Program-made: the position numbers and the translations under genes
Shown: piece by piece, positions 1 to 7,380 of the stretch
Layout of the letters: each line of letters starts with the position of its first letter
Position numbering within the stretch: the first letter of the stretch is position 1
Assembly (NCBI GenBank): GCA_964591085.1
Contig: CAZPXH010000016.1
Location: 1 to 50,819 of the forward strand
Length of the DNA: 50,819 nucleotides
DNA from: CAZPXH01 sp964591085
GTDB taxonomy: Bacteria; Spirochaetota; Spirochaetia; DSM-27196; CAZPXH01
Direction of reading: 5' to 3'
Notes under the pieces: model-generated
What the model was told of the DNA's origin: nothing
Database searches by the model: none
What the model saw: only the letters and a program-made list of their open reading frames with translations

Positions 1-268
1 GGCGGTCCGGTGTGAGCACGCGAAAGCCGCCGTCCACCAGGTGCTGCAGTACAACCAATCCGTTGTGCCCGATGTTGCCCCCGTGGAAGTGCGGGACAAG
101 CGGTCAGCTCCCGCGGATGTCGTACTCAAGCGGGCCGCGGGGCGTCTGAACCAGGTGGCTCTCCGCCGAGGCGCGGCGAGTATGCTGCGCCAGCGAGATC
201 CGGTAACGGATGATCAGCAGCACCACCAGAGCGGCAAGCGAGAGGACAACAATCTGCAGCGAGGTCAT
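1..268 (-). pseudogene. Alpha/beta hydrolase, 5' part, interrupted by an in-frame TGA
   Basis: Reading leftward from an ATG at 268, the frame gives a short N-terminal membrane anchor (about residues 4-20, rich in Leu, Val and Ile), then PRGPLEYDIRGS, a TGA stop at 106-104, and in the same frame PLVPHFHGGN, GHNGLVVLQHLVDGGFRVLTPDRP up to the window edge. The text on both sides of the stop is typical of an alpha/beta hydrolase: first strand, oxyanion-hole HGG and the second strand ending in PDRPG. Hydrolases normally have Gly after RGS, and GGA differs from TGA by one base. So this is a nonsense-mutated gene, or a base error in the assembly. The catalytic Ser-Asp-His lie outside the window. The start is chosen because it begins the hydrophobic anchor. 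Selenocysteine is unlikely at a Gly position. Confidence 0.6.
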
Positions 269-356
269 AGAGGCACCATAGCAGCGGGATGTTCAAGGGA
301 CGATTGCACCGCTCCCACATCAGCACCGGAGGCGTGAACAACCGGCCCCGCGCGCT

Positions 357-1718
357 TCATTCCAGCGAAAGCACCAGGTAACCGTAGGGTGGAAGGGCGG
401 TGTCCTCACTGAGGCGAACGTCTGCGCCACCGAGGAGGTCCTCCCAGGTGCCGTGAACCGTCTCCGGGAGGCGCGGCTGCTGGGGTTCTGCGGAGATGTT
501 TGCCAGCACCATCACCCGCTGACCTTCTGCAACCCGCAGGTAGGACACAACGCTGCGTCCGGCCCGGTTTGGCAGCACCCGGAGCTCACCAAAGCGGAGC
601 GCGGGGGATGCGGCCCAGGCCTGGCCGAGGGACGTGTAGAACTCGCGGGTCTCCGGGTTGGCGTCCCAGTTGTACTGCCACACATCAAAGAAGGCCCAAC
701 TCTCCGTGTTGCCCACTTCCTGGCCGTTGTAGAGCATGGGGACACCGGGAAGGAGGAGGTGGGCAACCGCGGCAGCTTGGGCGCCGGCCTGCCCGCCAAA
801 GAGCACCGGGGGTGCCGCGTCCCAGGCGGTCTCGTCATGGTTGGTGGTGAAGCGGAGGTAGCCTGCCTCATCCCCCGGGGGCAGCTCGCGAGCGGCTGCG
901 TACACGTGGTTGATGGCACGCCCGCGGGTGTAGGCCTCCTTCAGGCGGGCATAGCCCGGCCAATCGTAGATCAGCTGGAACCCGGCGCTTCTGAGGCTGG
1001 TGTCTGCGGATTCCGCCAGAAACAGCACCGGCTTCAGCGCTTGCACCGTGGGGATGCTCTCTTCCCAGAAGTCGCGCGGGATCATGGAGGCGGTGTCCAC
1101 GCGATATCCATCGATATCGAAGTCCCGGACCCAGTACTGCATCACCTCCCGCAACTCATTGCGCAGCAACTGATTGCTGAAGTCCAGGTCCGCAACATCG
1201 CTCCAGTCGGGGACCGGTGGCACCATCTCCCCGTCTGCGTTGCGGGTGTACCAGTCGGGGCGCTCGGTAACCCAGGGGTGATCCCAAGCGGTGTGATTGA
1301 TGACCAGGTCCAGGATCACGCGCATGCCCCGGCTTTGGATGGCGTCCACCAGTGCGGAGAAGTCCGCAAGCGTTCCGTAAGCGGAGTTCACCGCGTAGTA
1401 GTCTGATATCGAATAAGGAGAACCCAGGCGACCCTTGCGCCGCTCGGCCCCAATGGGGTGGATGGGCATGAGCCAGATTGTGGACACCCCCATGTCTGCC
1501 AGCTCGTCCAGCCGGGGAATGACGGCGCGGAAGGTGCCGTCCGGGGTGAAGTCCCGGACAAACAGCTCGTAGATCAGCCCGTCCTGTATCCAGGCCGGTT
1601 CCAGCCGCAGCTCCCATTCGGTTTCCGGGGAGAGCAGGCCGGTGCTCGAGCTCGGCTCCTGACCAGCGCAGGAAAGCAGTAGCAAGCCAGCGAGCAGCGG
1701 CAGAACCATTCGGCGCAT
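357..1718 (-). CDS. GH13 alpha-amylase family glycosidase, lipoprotein
   Basis: Predicted outer-surface or periplasmic alpha-glucan hydrolase of glycoside hydrolase family 13. The 453-residue protein starts with a lipoprotein signal (LLLLSCAG, Cys17). The (beta/alpha)8 barrel then runs from about residue 45 to 370 with the GH13 signatures in order: region I DLVINH (137-142), region II GYRVDTA with nucleophile Asp208, region III LFLAESAD with acid/base Glu236, and region IV TTNHDE with the third carboxylate Asp295. A short all-beta C-terminal domain follows. All three catalytic carboxylates are present, so it should be active; whether it cuts starch, maltodextrin or trehalose-like substrates cannot be read. 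No sugar transporter is adjacent. A TACAAT hexamer ends 6 nt before the ATG, and there is no Shine-Dalgarno sequence. Met4 (1709) is an alternative start. Confidence 0.9.
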   Translation of the reverse strand: MRRMVLPLLAGLLLLSCAGQEPSSSTGLLSPETEWELRLEPAWIQDGLIYELFVRDFTPDGTFRAVIPRLDELADMGVSTIWLMPIHPIGAERRKGRLGSPYSISDYYAVNSAYGTLADFSALVDAIQSRGMRVILDLVINHTAWDHPWVTERPDWYTRNADGEMVPPVPDWSDVADLDFSNQLLRNELREVMQYWVRDFDIDGYRVDTASMIPRDFWEESIPTVQALKPVLFLAESADTSLRSAGFQLIYDWPGYARLKEAYTRGRAINHVYAAARELPPGDEAGYLRFTTNHDETAWDAAPPVLFGGQAGAQAAAVAHLLLPGVPMLYNGQEVGNTESWAFFDVWQYNWDANPETREFYTSLGQAWAASPALRFGELRVLPNRAGRSVVSYLRVAEGQRVMVLANISAEPQQPRLPETVHGTWEDLLGGADVRLSEDTALPPYGYLVLSLE

Positions 1719-1724
1719 ACCGCG

Positions 1725-1753
1725 ATTGTACCGGGAAGCGGACCATCTGGGAG
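1725..1753 (-). promoter_or_regulatory. Candidate promoter of the GH13 gene
   Basis: On the minus strand a -10-like TACAAT (1730-1725) sits 6 nt before the ATG at 1718. A weak -35-like CTCCCA (1753-1748) lies 17 bp upstream. The -10 is good and the -35 is poor. The spacing would place the transcription start at or next to the ATG. Confidence 0.35.
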
Positions 1754-1834
1754 GGGCTCTCCAGCGGGAACGTCACCGGAGTGGTCAGATTCTCTGTGGC
1801 TTTGGGACTACACTGCCGATTGCAGGGGGTAACA

Positions 1835-2569
1835 ATGTCACGACTGCCCAGACTCGCGGCTGCGGCGGCACTGGTGATTGAGCTCTCCGGCTGCGTGACC
1901 ATTACGGAGGGGAGTCCCGGGCAGGGGGCCTTCCGCGTCCGGATAGACGACCAGGTCCGCGCTACTGTCCCTGCGCAAGCGGTGCCAAGCGAGGAACTAC
2001 CGGAGCAATCGCCCCGTCTGAGCGAGCGCCAAGTGCAGATTGTTCAGGCGGCGGAGACCCTGCTTTCCACCCAGAACTACTTTGTGGGCGGTCAGCGCTA
2101 CTCCTACGACTGCACGGGCACCATCCTGGCAATCTATGCGATGGCTGGAGTGCGCCTCCTTGACCTGTTCCCGCGCTTCTCCGGGGCCGGGGTGGAGCGC
2201 CTGTACGCCATTGCCGAATCACAGGATCTGCTCTACCACTCTGATCTGCCCCAGCCGGGCGATCTGATTTTCTGGGACAACACCTACGACAAGAACGGCG
2301 ATACCCAGTGGAATGATTGGCTCACCCACGTGGGCCTGGTGCTCTCCGTGAGCGAGGACGGGACCATCGAGTATGTTCACCATGACTATCGCCAGGGCGC
2401 GGTTCGGGCAAGGATGAGCCTGCTGGACCCGGAGACGCACCTTGGCCCGGACGGCGTGGTGGTGAACTCGCCAATGCGAATGCGCAGCCACCGCTACCTC
2501 AATCCCGATGAGTGGCTCGCGAGCCACCTGTACGGGCGCCTTGGCGCCATGCACCAGGTAGAGCTGTAG
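1835..2569 (+). CDS. NlpC/P60-like cysteine peptidase lipoprotein
   Basis: A 244-residue lipoprotein (signal ending LSGC, Cys20) with a C-terminal papain-like NlpC/P60-type domain, a family that usually cleaves peptidoglycan stem peptides. The likely catalytic Cys is in YSYDCTGT, the His in LTHVGLVL, and the third polar position in EYVHHDY. The motif PGDLIFWDN just before the catalytic His is a hallmark of NlpC/P60 and CHAP domains. The start at 1835 is chosen because a GGGGG ribosome-binding site lies 5-10 nt upstream and the signal peptide begins there; an earlier ATG at 1781 adds an implausible leader. The motif before the Cys (YDCTGT) is looser than the classical one, so substrate assignment is uncertain. 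It stands alone between convergent and divergent neighbours. Confidence 0.7.
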   Translation: MSRLPRLAAAAALVIELSGCVTITEGSPGQGAFRVRIDDQVRATVPAQAVPSEELPEQSPRLSERQVQIVQAAETLLSTQNYFVGGQRYSYDCTGTILAIYAMAGVRLLDLFPRFSGAGVERLYAIAESQDLLYHSDLPQPGDLIFWDNTYDKNGDTQWNDWLTHVGLVLSVSEDGTIEYVHHDYRQGAVRARMSLLDPETHLGPDGVVVNSPMRMRSHRYLNPDEWLASHLYGRLGAMHQVEL

Positions 2570-2601
2570 AGGGCTCCGCCGTCTTCGCGGCCGCCGCGCG
2601 C

Positions 2602-3804
2602 TCAGGCGCCGGCCACCACTGCTGAGTCGGGCTGAAGCGCGCGGGGGGCAAGCAGCGCGCCAAGGGCGGCCAGCGCGAGCATGACCACAAACAGCGGCTG
2701 GTAGCTTCCGCTTGCCCGCAGAAGCCAGTCCGCGGCTGCTCCACCGCCAAGCGCGCCCACCCCGTAGGCGGTGTACATCAGCCCGTAATTCTGCGCGTAG
2801 GTGGAGGGGCCGAAGAGCCTGATGGTAGCTGCCGGCGCAATTGCAAGCCAGCCGCCAAGCATGGTCCAGAAGCCGGCAAAGCCCAGGATCAGAAACAGGA
2901 TCCGCCCGGGTCCGCTTAGCAGAGCAAGCGCAGCCGAGGCAGCTACGGCAGCAAATGCCAGTCGCGCGGTAGCGGCGGGACCCCTGCGGTCATGGATACC
3001 GCCGAACAGCGGCCTGCCGGCGCCATTGAAGAGGCCCAGGACCGCAACCAGGATTGCTGCGTGCCCGGGACTGAGGCCCACCACATCGCTTGCATAGGTG
3101 GCGGTGACTCCAATGGCGGTCAGGCCAACGGCAGTGCCGGCGGCAAAGCTCAGCCACAGGCCCCAGAACGCAAGGGTGCGGAGTACATCCGCCGGACCGA
3201 TACCGCCGGTGGTCTCCGGGTTCGGCCCGGCAGCAAGGGCGCGCGGGCTGAAGAAGGGTGCGGCGCCAAGAACTACGGCCGCAAAAATCAGTCCCAGCGC
3301 AGTCATGGCGCCGCGCACGCCAATGGTGCCAATCAGCCAGCCGCCGAGGGGCGCGGTCAAAAAGGGAGACATGCCAAACCCCGCCAGGGCAATTCCCAGC
3401 GCAAAACCGCGGCGGTCCGGGAACCAGCCGGATACCACCGCCAGCGGCACCGAATAGCCCATGCCAACGCCAATACCACCCAGCATGCCGTAGGAGAGCG
3501 CAATGCCGGCAAGGCTTCTGGATGCACCCGCGGAGATCCACCCTGCTCCAACAAGGAGCCCGCCCGCCGCCAGGAGCACGCGGGGCCCAAGAATCTTCAT
3601 CAGCCAGCCGGTGAGTGGCATCGAGAACGCAAACGCCGCCAGGAAGACCGAGTACGGCAGGCCAAGCTGCCCTGAGGACAGCCCCAGCTCTGCGGCCACG
3701 GGTCCCCGGAACACGGACCAGGAGTAGATTGTCCCAAGACAGGTGTAGACAAGCAGGCTGAGAATCAGCAGATCCCAGCGTGCGTTCAGGCGAGCCTCCC
3801 GCAT
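2602..3804 (-). CDS. MFS transporter, OFA (oxalate/formate antiporter-like) family
   Basis: A 400-residue inner-membrane secondary transporter with twelve predicted transmembrane segments. The first helix region YTCLGTIYSWSVF matches the OFA family signature, and the loop between helices 2 and 3 has GPRVLLAAGG. The motif GIGVGMGYSVPLAVVSGWFPDRRGFALGIALAGFG in helices 4-5 is also typical of OFA carriers, which exchange small carboxylates such as oxalate/formate or pyruvate. The substrate cannot be assigned from sequence. The gene is monocistronic and convergent with the NlpC-like gene. A candidate promoter lies directly before the ATG. Confidence 0.85.
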   Translation of the reverse strand: MREARLNARWDLLILSLLVYTCLGTIYSWSVFRGPVAAELGLSSGQLGLPYSVFLAAFAFSMPLTGWLMKILGPRVLLAAGGLLVGAGWISAGASRSLAGIALSYGMLGGIGVGMGYSVPLAVVSGWFPDRRGFALGIALAGFGMSPFLTAPLGGWLIGTIGVRGAMTALGLIFAAVVLGAAPFFSPRALAAGPNPETTGGIGPADVLRTLAFWGLWLSFAAGTAVGLTAIGVTATYASDVVGLSPGHAAILVAVLGLFNGAGRPLFGGIHDRRGPAATARLAFAAVAASAALALLSGPGRILFLILGFAGFWTMLGGWLAIAPAATIRLFGPSTYAQNYGLMYTAYGVGALGGGAAADWLLRASGSYQPLFVVMLALAALGALLAPRALQPDSAVVAGA

Positions 3805-3812
3805 GGCCTGCG

Positions 3813-3842
3813 ATTGTGCCAGACAGCGCTGAGTTGCGTCAG
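3813..3842 (-). promoter_or_regulatory. Candidate promoter of the MFS gene
   Basis: Minus strand: CTGACG (3842-3837), an 18-bp spacer, then CACAAT (3818-3813), which ends 8 nt before the ATG at 3804. Both hexamers match the sigma-70 consensus at 4 of 6 positions. No Shine-Dalgarno sequence is visible, so a leaderless or nearly leaderless mRNA is likely. Confidence 0.4.
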
Positions 3843-3894
3843 GCTGGCCCGGCTCAGGTAGTCCTTTCGGCCACGCTCGGGGTACTACACCACC

Positions 3895-4776
3895 ATGCAG
3901 ACCAGAAGACTCCTTGGGGCGATGTTCCTGCTGGCAGTTTCAACCCATGCGGCGGTGGCGCAGGCCGGGTTCTCCGGGCGCAGCCTTGTGAAGGCAGAGC
4001 TGTATGAGACCGGACCCTTTGGAACCTTCGCGAGATTCGGGTCGGACGGCAGCTACACCTGGGAGGCGAGCTTTGGCGATCGTGGGAGCTCCCGCAGCGG
4101 CGAGTTCACGGTGCAGGAGCGGCGGACTCGGAGCACGGAGTTCGGCCCCCACGAGTACGGGATCCTCCTCCTCACCTACGATGAGACCACAAGCGACGGG
4201 ATCAGCCCGCCAAACACCGTGTACCGGGAGCGGGATTATGCCTATGTCTTTGCCAACGGAGTCCTGGTCCTGTACAGCGAGGAGCGCATTGTGGAAATCC
4301 TGCTGGATACCCCGGAAACCCTCTTCCAGATCGGTCACAGCACGGATGCAAGTTCAACTCTCACGGAGCAGACCTCTCGAGGACCGGTGACCTACCATCC
4401 TGGCAACATGCGTCCCGACGCGCTCCTCACCGATTTCTGGAGTGAAGGCGTACCGGGGCCGGGAATCGGGAGTAGCCTGCAGACAAGCTTCTCTTCCCCG
4501 TCGGTTCTTGTGCGCCTGGTGTACTTTGGCGGGGTCTATCGGCGTCAGGACCTCTACGAGTGGAACGCCCGGCCCGCAGCAATGACGATGCAGGCAGTTG
4601 GCACCGGCCGCTCCCGCACCGTTCGCCTGCCGGACAGCCGGGATCCGCTGATCATCCCCCTCAGCGGACTTGGCGCTCCTTCCGCGCTCGGTCTGCTTGT
4701 GACCGATGTCTATCCCGGGAGCCGCTGGGAGGACCTGTGTATCTCCGCAATGGTCTGGCTGGCCGAAGCACAGTAG
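3895..4776 (+). CDS. Exported protein of unknown function (293 aa)
   Basis: I do not recognise this family. The N-terminus (MQTRRLLGAMFLLAVSTHAAVAQA) is a standard Sec signal peptide with a probable signal peptidase I site after AVAQA, so the protein is predicted to be periplasmic or secreted. The rest is rich in beta-type sequence with many Tyr, Thr and Gly, for example FGSDGSYTWEASFGDRG and VYRERDYAYVFANG. No transmembrane segment or catalytic motif is visible. The ATG has no clear ribosome-binding site. A TACTAC hexamer 6 nt upstream again suggests a very short leader. Confidence 0.7.
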   Translation: MQTRRLLGAMFLLAVSTHAAVAQAGFSGRSLVKAELYETGPFGTFARFGSDGSYTWEASFGDRGSSRSGEFTVQERRTRSTEFGPHEYGILLLTYDETTSDGISPPNTVYRERDYAYVFANGVLVLYSEERIVEILLDTPETLFQIGHSTDASSTLTEQTSRGPVTYHPGNMRPDALLTDFWSEGVPGPGIGSSLQTSFSSPSVLVRLVYFGGVYRRQDLYEWNARPAAMTMQAVGTGRSRTVRLPDSRDPLIIPLSGLGAPSALGLLVTDVYPGSRWEDLCISAMVWLAEAQ

Positions 4777-5041
4777 CATTGCGTGCGCGGAAGGCGGCGA
4801 GAAAGGACCACACCAGGCCAAGGACGGCGAGTTTGTGCGGTAGGTGCTTGGAGTAGGCGTCAATGAAAAAGGCGGTTGCGCTGGGCAGCACGGTGGGCTG
4901 CAGCAGCAGCTCTGTCTGGCGCGCCGCAGCCTTGCGGATGTGAAGGGCATAGCGGGCGAGCACCACGCAGGTAGAAGGGAGGCGAGCGGCAAACAGGAGC
5001 GAAGACAGCGTGATTGTGTGGCCGCCGGAAGTGCGGAGCAT
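4661..5041 (-). CDS. Doubtful hypothetical ORF (126 aa)
   Basis: This frame fills most of the 322-bp gap between the unknown exported protein and the CoA-binding gene. Its first 88 codons have GC-rich third positions and a protein-like composition with a hydrophobic stretch (HKLAVLGLVWSFLAAF). The last 39 codons run antisense through the end of the neighbouring gene, which is unlikely for a real gene in this compact genome. No family is recognised and no ribosome-binding site is seen. It may be a chance frame or the decayed end of a former gene. Confidence 0.25.
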   Translation of the reverse strand: MLRTSGGHTITLSSLLFAARLPSTCVVLARYALHIRKAAARQTELLLQPTVLPSATAFFIDAYSKHLPHKLAVLGLVWSFLAAFRARNATVLRPARPLRRYTGPPSGSRDRHRSQADRARKERQVR

Positions 5042-5098
5042 GCCAGGATCGCTGAGTCAGTACCGCGGGGTCATGCTGCCGTCAGGCAATCCGGGGGG

Positions 5099-5608
5099 CT
5101 AATCGTTCTTGAGCTTGCTACGGCTGACGGGCCGGGGTTTTGCGCTGAGCACCTCTGTGTTCAACCCGATGGTGTGCAGACCTCCAAAGAAACGTGCGTG
5201 TTCAATCTTCACACATCGATCCATCACCACGTCCATTCCCGCAGCAACGGCGCGCTCTGCAGCCGGCTGATTCACGATGCCGAGCTGCATCCAGATGGCC
5301 TTTGCGCCGAGCTGGATGGCCTCATCCACAATGGCATCCACCTCTTCCGGCCGGCGGAAGATATCCACAACCACCGGAGCCCGCCCGAGTCCGTCGGCCA
5401 TTGCCGTCAGTGAAGGCCAGGACTTCCGCCCAAGGATCTCGCCTTCCCGAGGGTTGATGGGCGTGACTTCGTAGCCCTCAGCCAGCATGTAGACACCCAC
5501 AAAGTGGCTGGGTCGGTTGGGCTTTGCGCTGAGCCCAACGATGTCCAGGATCCGGTGATCGCGAAGCAGCGCCATTCGCCCATCCGGATCGGTGATGATT
5601 CTCGCCAT
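5099..5608 (-). CDS. CoA-binding domain protein (YccU-like)
   Basis: A 169-residue cytoplasmic protein made almost entirely of a CoA-binding Rossmann domain (CoA_binding_2 type). It shows IVGLSAKPNRPSHFVGVYML near the start, then YEVTPINPREGEILGRKSWPSL, VVVDIFRRPEEV and AIWMQLGIVNQPAAERA, which are the standard conserved blocks of the YccU family. These small proteins are thought to bind CoA or an acyl-CoA and have no settled function. It follows the sulfhydrylase gene by 3 bp on the same strand, so the two are co-transcribed. This pairing is plausible because the sulfhydrylase uses an acetyl ester made from acetyl-CoA. Confidence 0.85.
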   Translation of the reverse strand: MARIITDPDGRMALLRDHRILDIVGLSAKPNRPSHFVGVYMLAEGYEVTPINPREGEILGRKSWPSLTAMADGLGRAPVVVDIFRRPEEVDAIVDEAIQLGAKAIWMQLGIVNQPAAERAVAAGMDVVMDRCVKIEHARFFGGLHTIGLNTEVLSAKPRPVSRSKLKND

Positions 5609-5611
5609 TGC

Positions 5612-6901
5612 TTAGACCTCCTGCATACTTGCGTGGAGGGCTTGGTCCAGGTCACGCAACAGATCGTCCAGGTCTTCCAGCCCCACCGAGATTCGCAGCA
5701 TATCCTCTCCAATGTCCGCCGCTGCAAGCTCTTCAGCAGACAGCTGGCTGTGCGTGGTGCTCGCCGGGTGGATCACCAGGGACTTGGCATCGCCAACGTT
5801 TGCCAGGTGACTCCACAGCTTGAGGGACTCCACAAAGCGGCGTCCGGCCGCGATGCCACCACGGATTCCAAAGGTGAAGACCGCACCGGGTCCCCGCGGC
5901 AGGTACTTCTGCGCCAGGCTGTACTGGGGACTGTCAGGGAGCCCGGGATAGCTCACCCAGCTGACCGCCGGGTGCTTTGCCAGAAACTCGGCCACCCCTT
6001 TCGCGTTCTGCACGTGGCGATCCATCCGAAGAGGCAGGGTCTCCAGTCCCTGGAGGAACAGGAAGGCATTGAAGGGGCTCATGGCCATGCCGTAGTCCCT
6101 CAGAGTCTCTACCCGGGCCTTCATGATCCAGGCCCACTCCCCAAAGGTCTCCACAAACTTGACCCCATGGTAGCCGGGAGAAGCTTCGGTCATGCCGGGG
6201 AACCTGCCGTTGTCCCAGGGGAACTTGCCGCCGTCCACCACCACGCCCCCAATGCTCGTGCCGTGACCGCCCACAAACTTGGTCACCGACTGCACTACAA
6301 TGTCGGCGCCCCACTCTATCGGCCGGCACAGCCAGGGTGTTGCAAAGGTGTTATCCACCACCAGCGGAATCCCTTTGCTGTGCGCGATGTCCGCGAGCTT
6401 TTCCAGGTCCGAGATATCGCCCCGGGGATTTCCCACGGTCTCTGTGTACAGGATCTTGGTCTCCGGCCGGATTGCCGCGGCAACGGCGTCCAGGTCCTGG
6501 ATGTCCACAAAGCTGGTGGTGATTCCCAGGCGCGGGAAGCTCAGCTCAAACTGAGTGTGGGTTCCGCCATACAGGGACCGGCTGGATACAATGTGGTCAC
6601 CCTGGCTGAGCAGCGTCATCACGGCCGTGACCTGCGCCGCGTGACCACTTGCTACCGCTAGCCCGCCAACCCCGCCTTCCAGAGACGCCATGCGCTCTTC
6701 CAGCGCAGCACAGGTGGGATTCATGATCCGGGTGTAGATGTTCCCAAAACGTTGCAGGGCAAAGAGGCTTGCAGCGTGATCCACGTCATCAAAGACGTAA
6801 CTGGTGGTCTGGTAGATCGGCACCGCACGGGAGCCGGTATGGGGATCGGGCTGCTGACCTGCGTGCAGCGCCCGGGTATAGAAGCCGTAGTCCTGTTTCA
6901 T
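5612..6901 (-). CDS. metY: O-acetylhomoserine aminocarboxypropyltransferase (sulfhydrylase)
   Basis: PLP enzyme of the Cys/Met metabolism family that joins O-acetylhomoserine with sulfide (or methanethiol) to make homocysteine (or methionine). The 429-residue product has the family opening YGFYTRALHAGQQPDPHTGSRAVPIYQTTSYVF, the GTHTQFE block, and the PLP lysine in SVTKFVGGHG (Lys208), followed by ATTTHSQL near the end (here STTHSQLSAEEL). Length and motifs fit MetY rather than the shorter MetB/MetZ group. The start at 6901 (MKQDYG) is chosen because the longer frame adds 27 residues with no family similarity. The 102-bp gap to csoR shows no SAM riboswitch I can recognise. Confidence 0.9.
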   Translation of the reverse strand: MKQDYGFYTRALHAGQQPDPHTGSRAVPIYQTTSYVFDDVDHAASLFALQRFGNIYTRIMNPTCAALEERMASLEGGVGGLAVASGHAAQVTAVMTLLSQGDHIVSSRSLYGGTHTQFELSFPRLGITTSFVDIQDLDAVAAAIRPETKILYTETVGNPRGDISDLEKLADIAHSKGIPLVVDNTFATPWLCRPIEWGADIVVQSVTKFVGGHGTSIGGVVVDGGKFPWDNGRFPGMTEASPGYHGVKFVETFGEWAWIMKARVETLRDYGMAMSPFNAFLFLQGLETLPLRMDRHVQNAKGVAEFLAKHPAVSWVSYPGLPDSPQYSLAQKYLPRGPGAVFTFGIRGGIAAGRRFVESLKLWSHLANVGDAKSLVIHPASTTHSQLSAEELAAADIGEDMLRISVGLEDLDDLLRDLDQALHASMQEV

Positions 6902-7003
6902 GCTTTTGCGAATCTGCCCCGTCACCCGACCAATGTAAAGGAGGCCCCCCCACAGACCCGCGGAATGGGCGGAGCCCCACAAAAGGCCGGCCGTATAGAC
7001 GCT

Positions 7004-7315
7004 CTACACCGCGCGGCGCTCCAGACTGCGGATGAGTTCTTCAACCAGGCTCTCACGCAGACTCGGGTCATCGGCAGCCCCGGTGACACAGTGCTCAACA
7101 TGTCGACGAAGCACCGAAAGGCCGGCTTTGCGGAGCGCGGACTGGGCAGCCGCAAGCTGGTCCAGAATATCGATGCAGTAGGCCTCGCTCTCCACCATGC
7201 GGATCACGCCCTTCACCTGCCCTTCTGCCCGGCGGAGGCGCCGGATTGCGTCCTTGTTCACCCCAGGCGGACCCATTCGGTCATCCAGAATGCGGGATCG
7301 GAGATCGCTGCTCAT
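7004..7315 (-). CDS. csoR: CsoR/RcnR-family copper-sensing repressor
   Basis: A 103-residue all-helical metal-sensing repressor. The DUF156 core RRLRRAEGQVKGVIRMVESEAYCIDILDQLAAAQSALRKAG is present, with Cys in AYCIDIL, His in RRHVEHCV and a second Cys in EHC. This gives the Cys-His-Cys set that binds Cu(I) in CsoR proteins. It stands divergent from copA, with a palindromic CsoR operator between them, so it should repress both genes and release on copper. The start at 7315 is preferred over the longer frame at 7351, because the longer one would translate through the operator; a TACGAT hexamer ends 6 nt before 7315. Confidence 0.88.
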   Translation of the reverse strand: MSSDLRSRILDDRMGPPGVNKDAIRRLRRAEGQVKGVIRMVESEAYCIDILDQLAAAQSALRKAGLSVLRRHVEHCVTGAADDPSLRESLVEELIRSLERRAV

Positions 7316-7321
7316 GGACCG

Positions 7322-7374
7322 ATCGTATACCCCCCTGGGGTATATGGACAAGCGCGTTGGTGTGGCCGTACACT
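7322..7374. promoter_or_regulatory. CsoR operator and interlocked csoR/copA promoters
   Basis: The palindrome ATACCCCCCTGGGGTAT (7327-7343; 7-bp arms, 3-bp centre) matches the G/C-rich CsoR operator type. csoR promoter (minus): TTGTCC (7351-7346), 18 bp, TACGAT (7327-7322), 6 nt to ATG; the operator fills its spacer. copA promoter (plus): TGGACA (7345-7350), 18 bp, TACACT (7369-7374), 6 nt to ATG; the operator abuts its -35. The two -35 boxes are the same DNA read on opposite strands. A bound tetramer would therefore block both promoters. Confidence 0.72.
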
Positions 7375-7380
7375 TGCAGC

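Noticed and set aside
104..106. Selenocysteine readthrough of the TGA in the hydrolase
   Set aside because: The stop replaces a structural Gly, not a redox Cys, and no SECIS-like hairpin is apparent just after it.
453..1406. 317-codon plus-strand frame
   Set aside because: Antisense to the GH13 gene; all catalytic motifs are on the minus strand.
5504..6661. 385-codon plus-strand frame
   Set aside because: Antisense to the sulfhydrylase gene, whose PLP lysine and motifs are complete.
6902..7003. SAM riboswitch before the sulfhydrylase gene
   Set aside because: The 102-bp leader is GC-rich with no recognisable SAM-I, SAM-II or SAH-type core.
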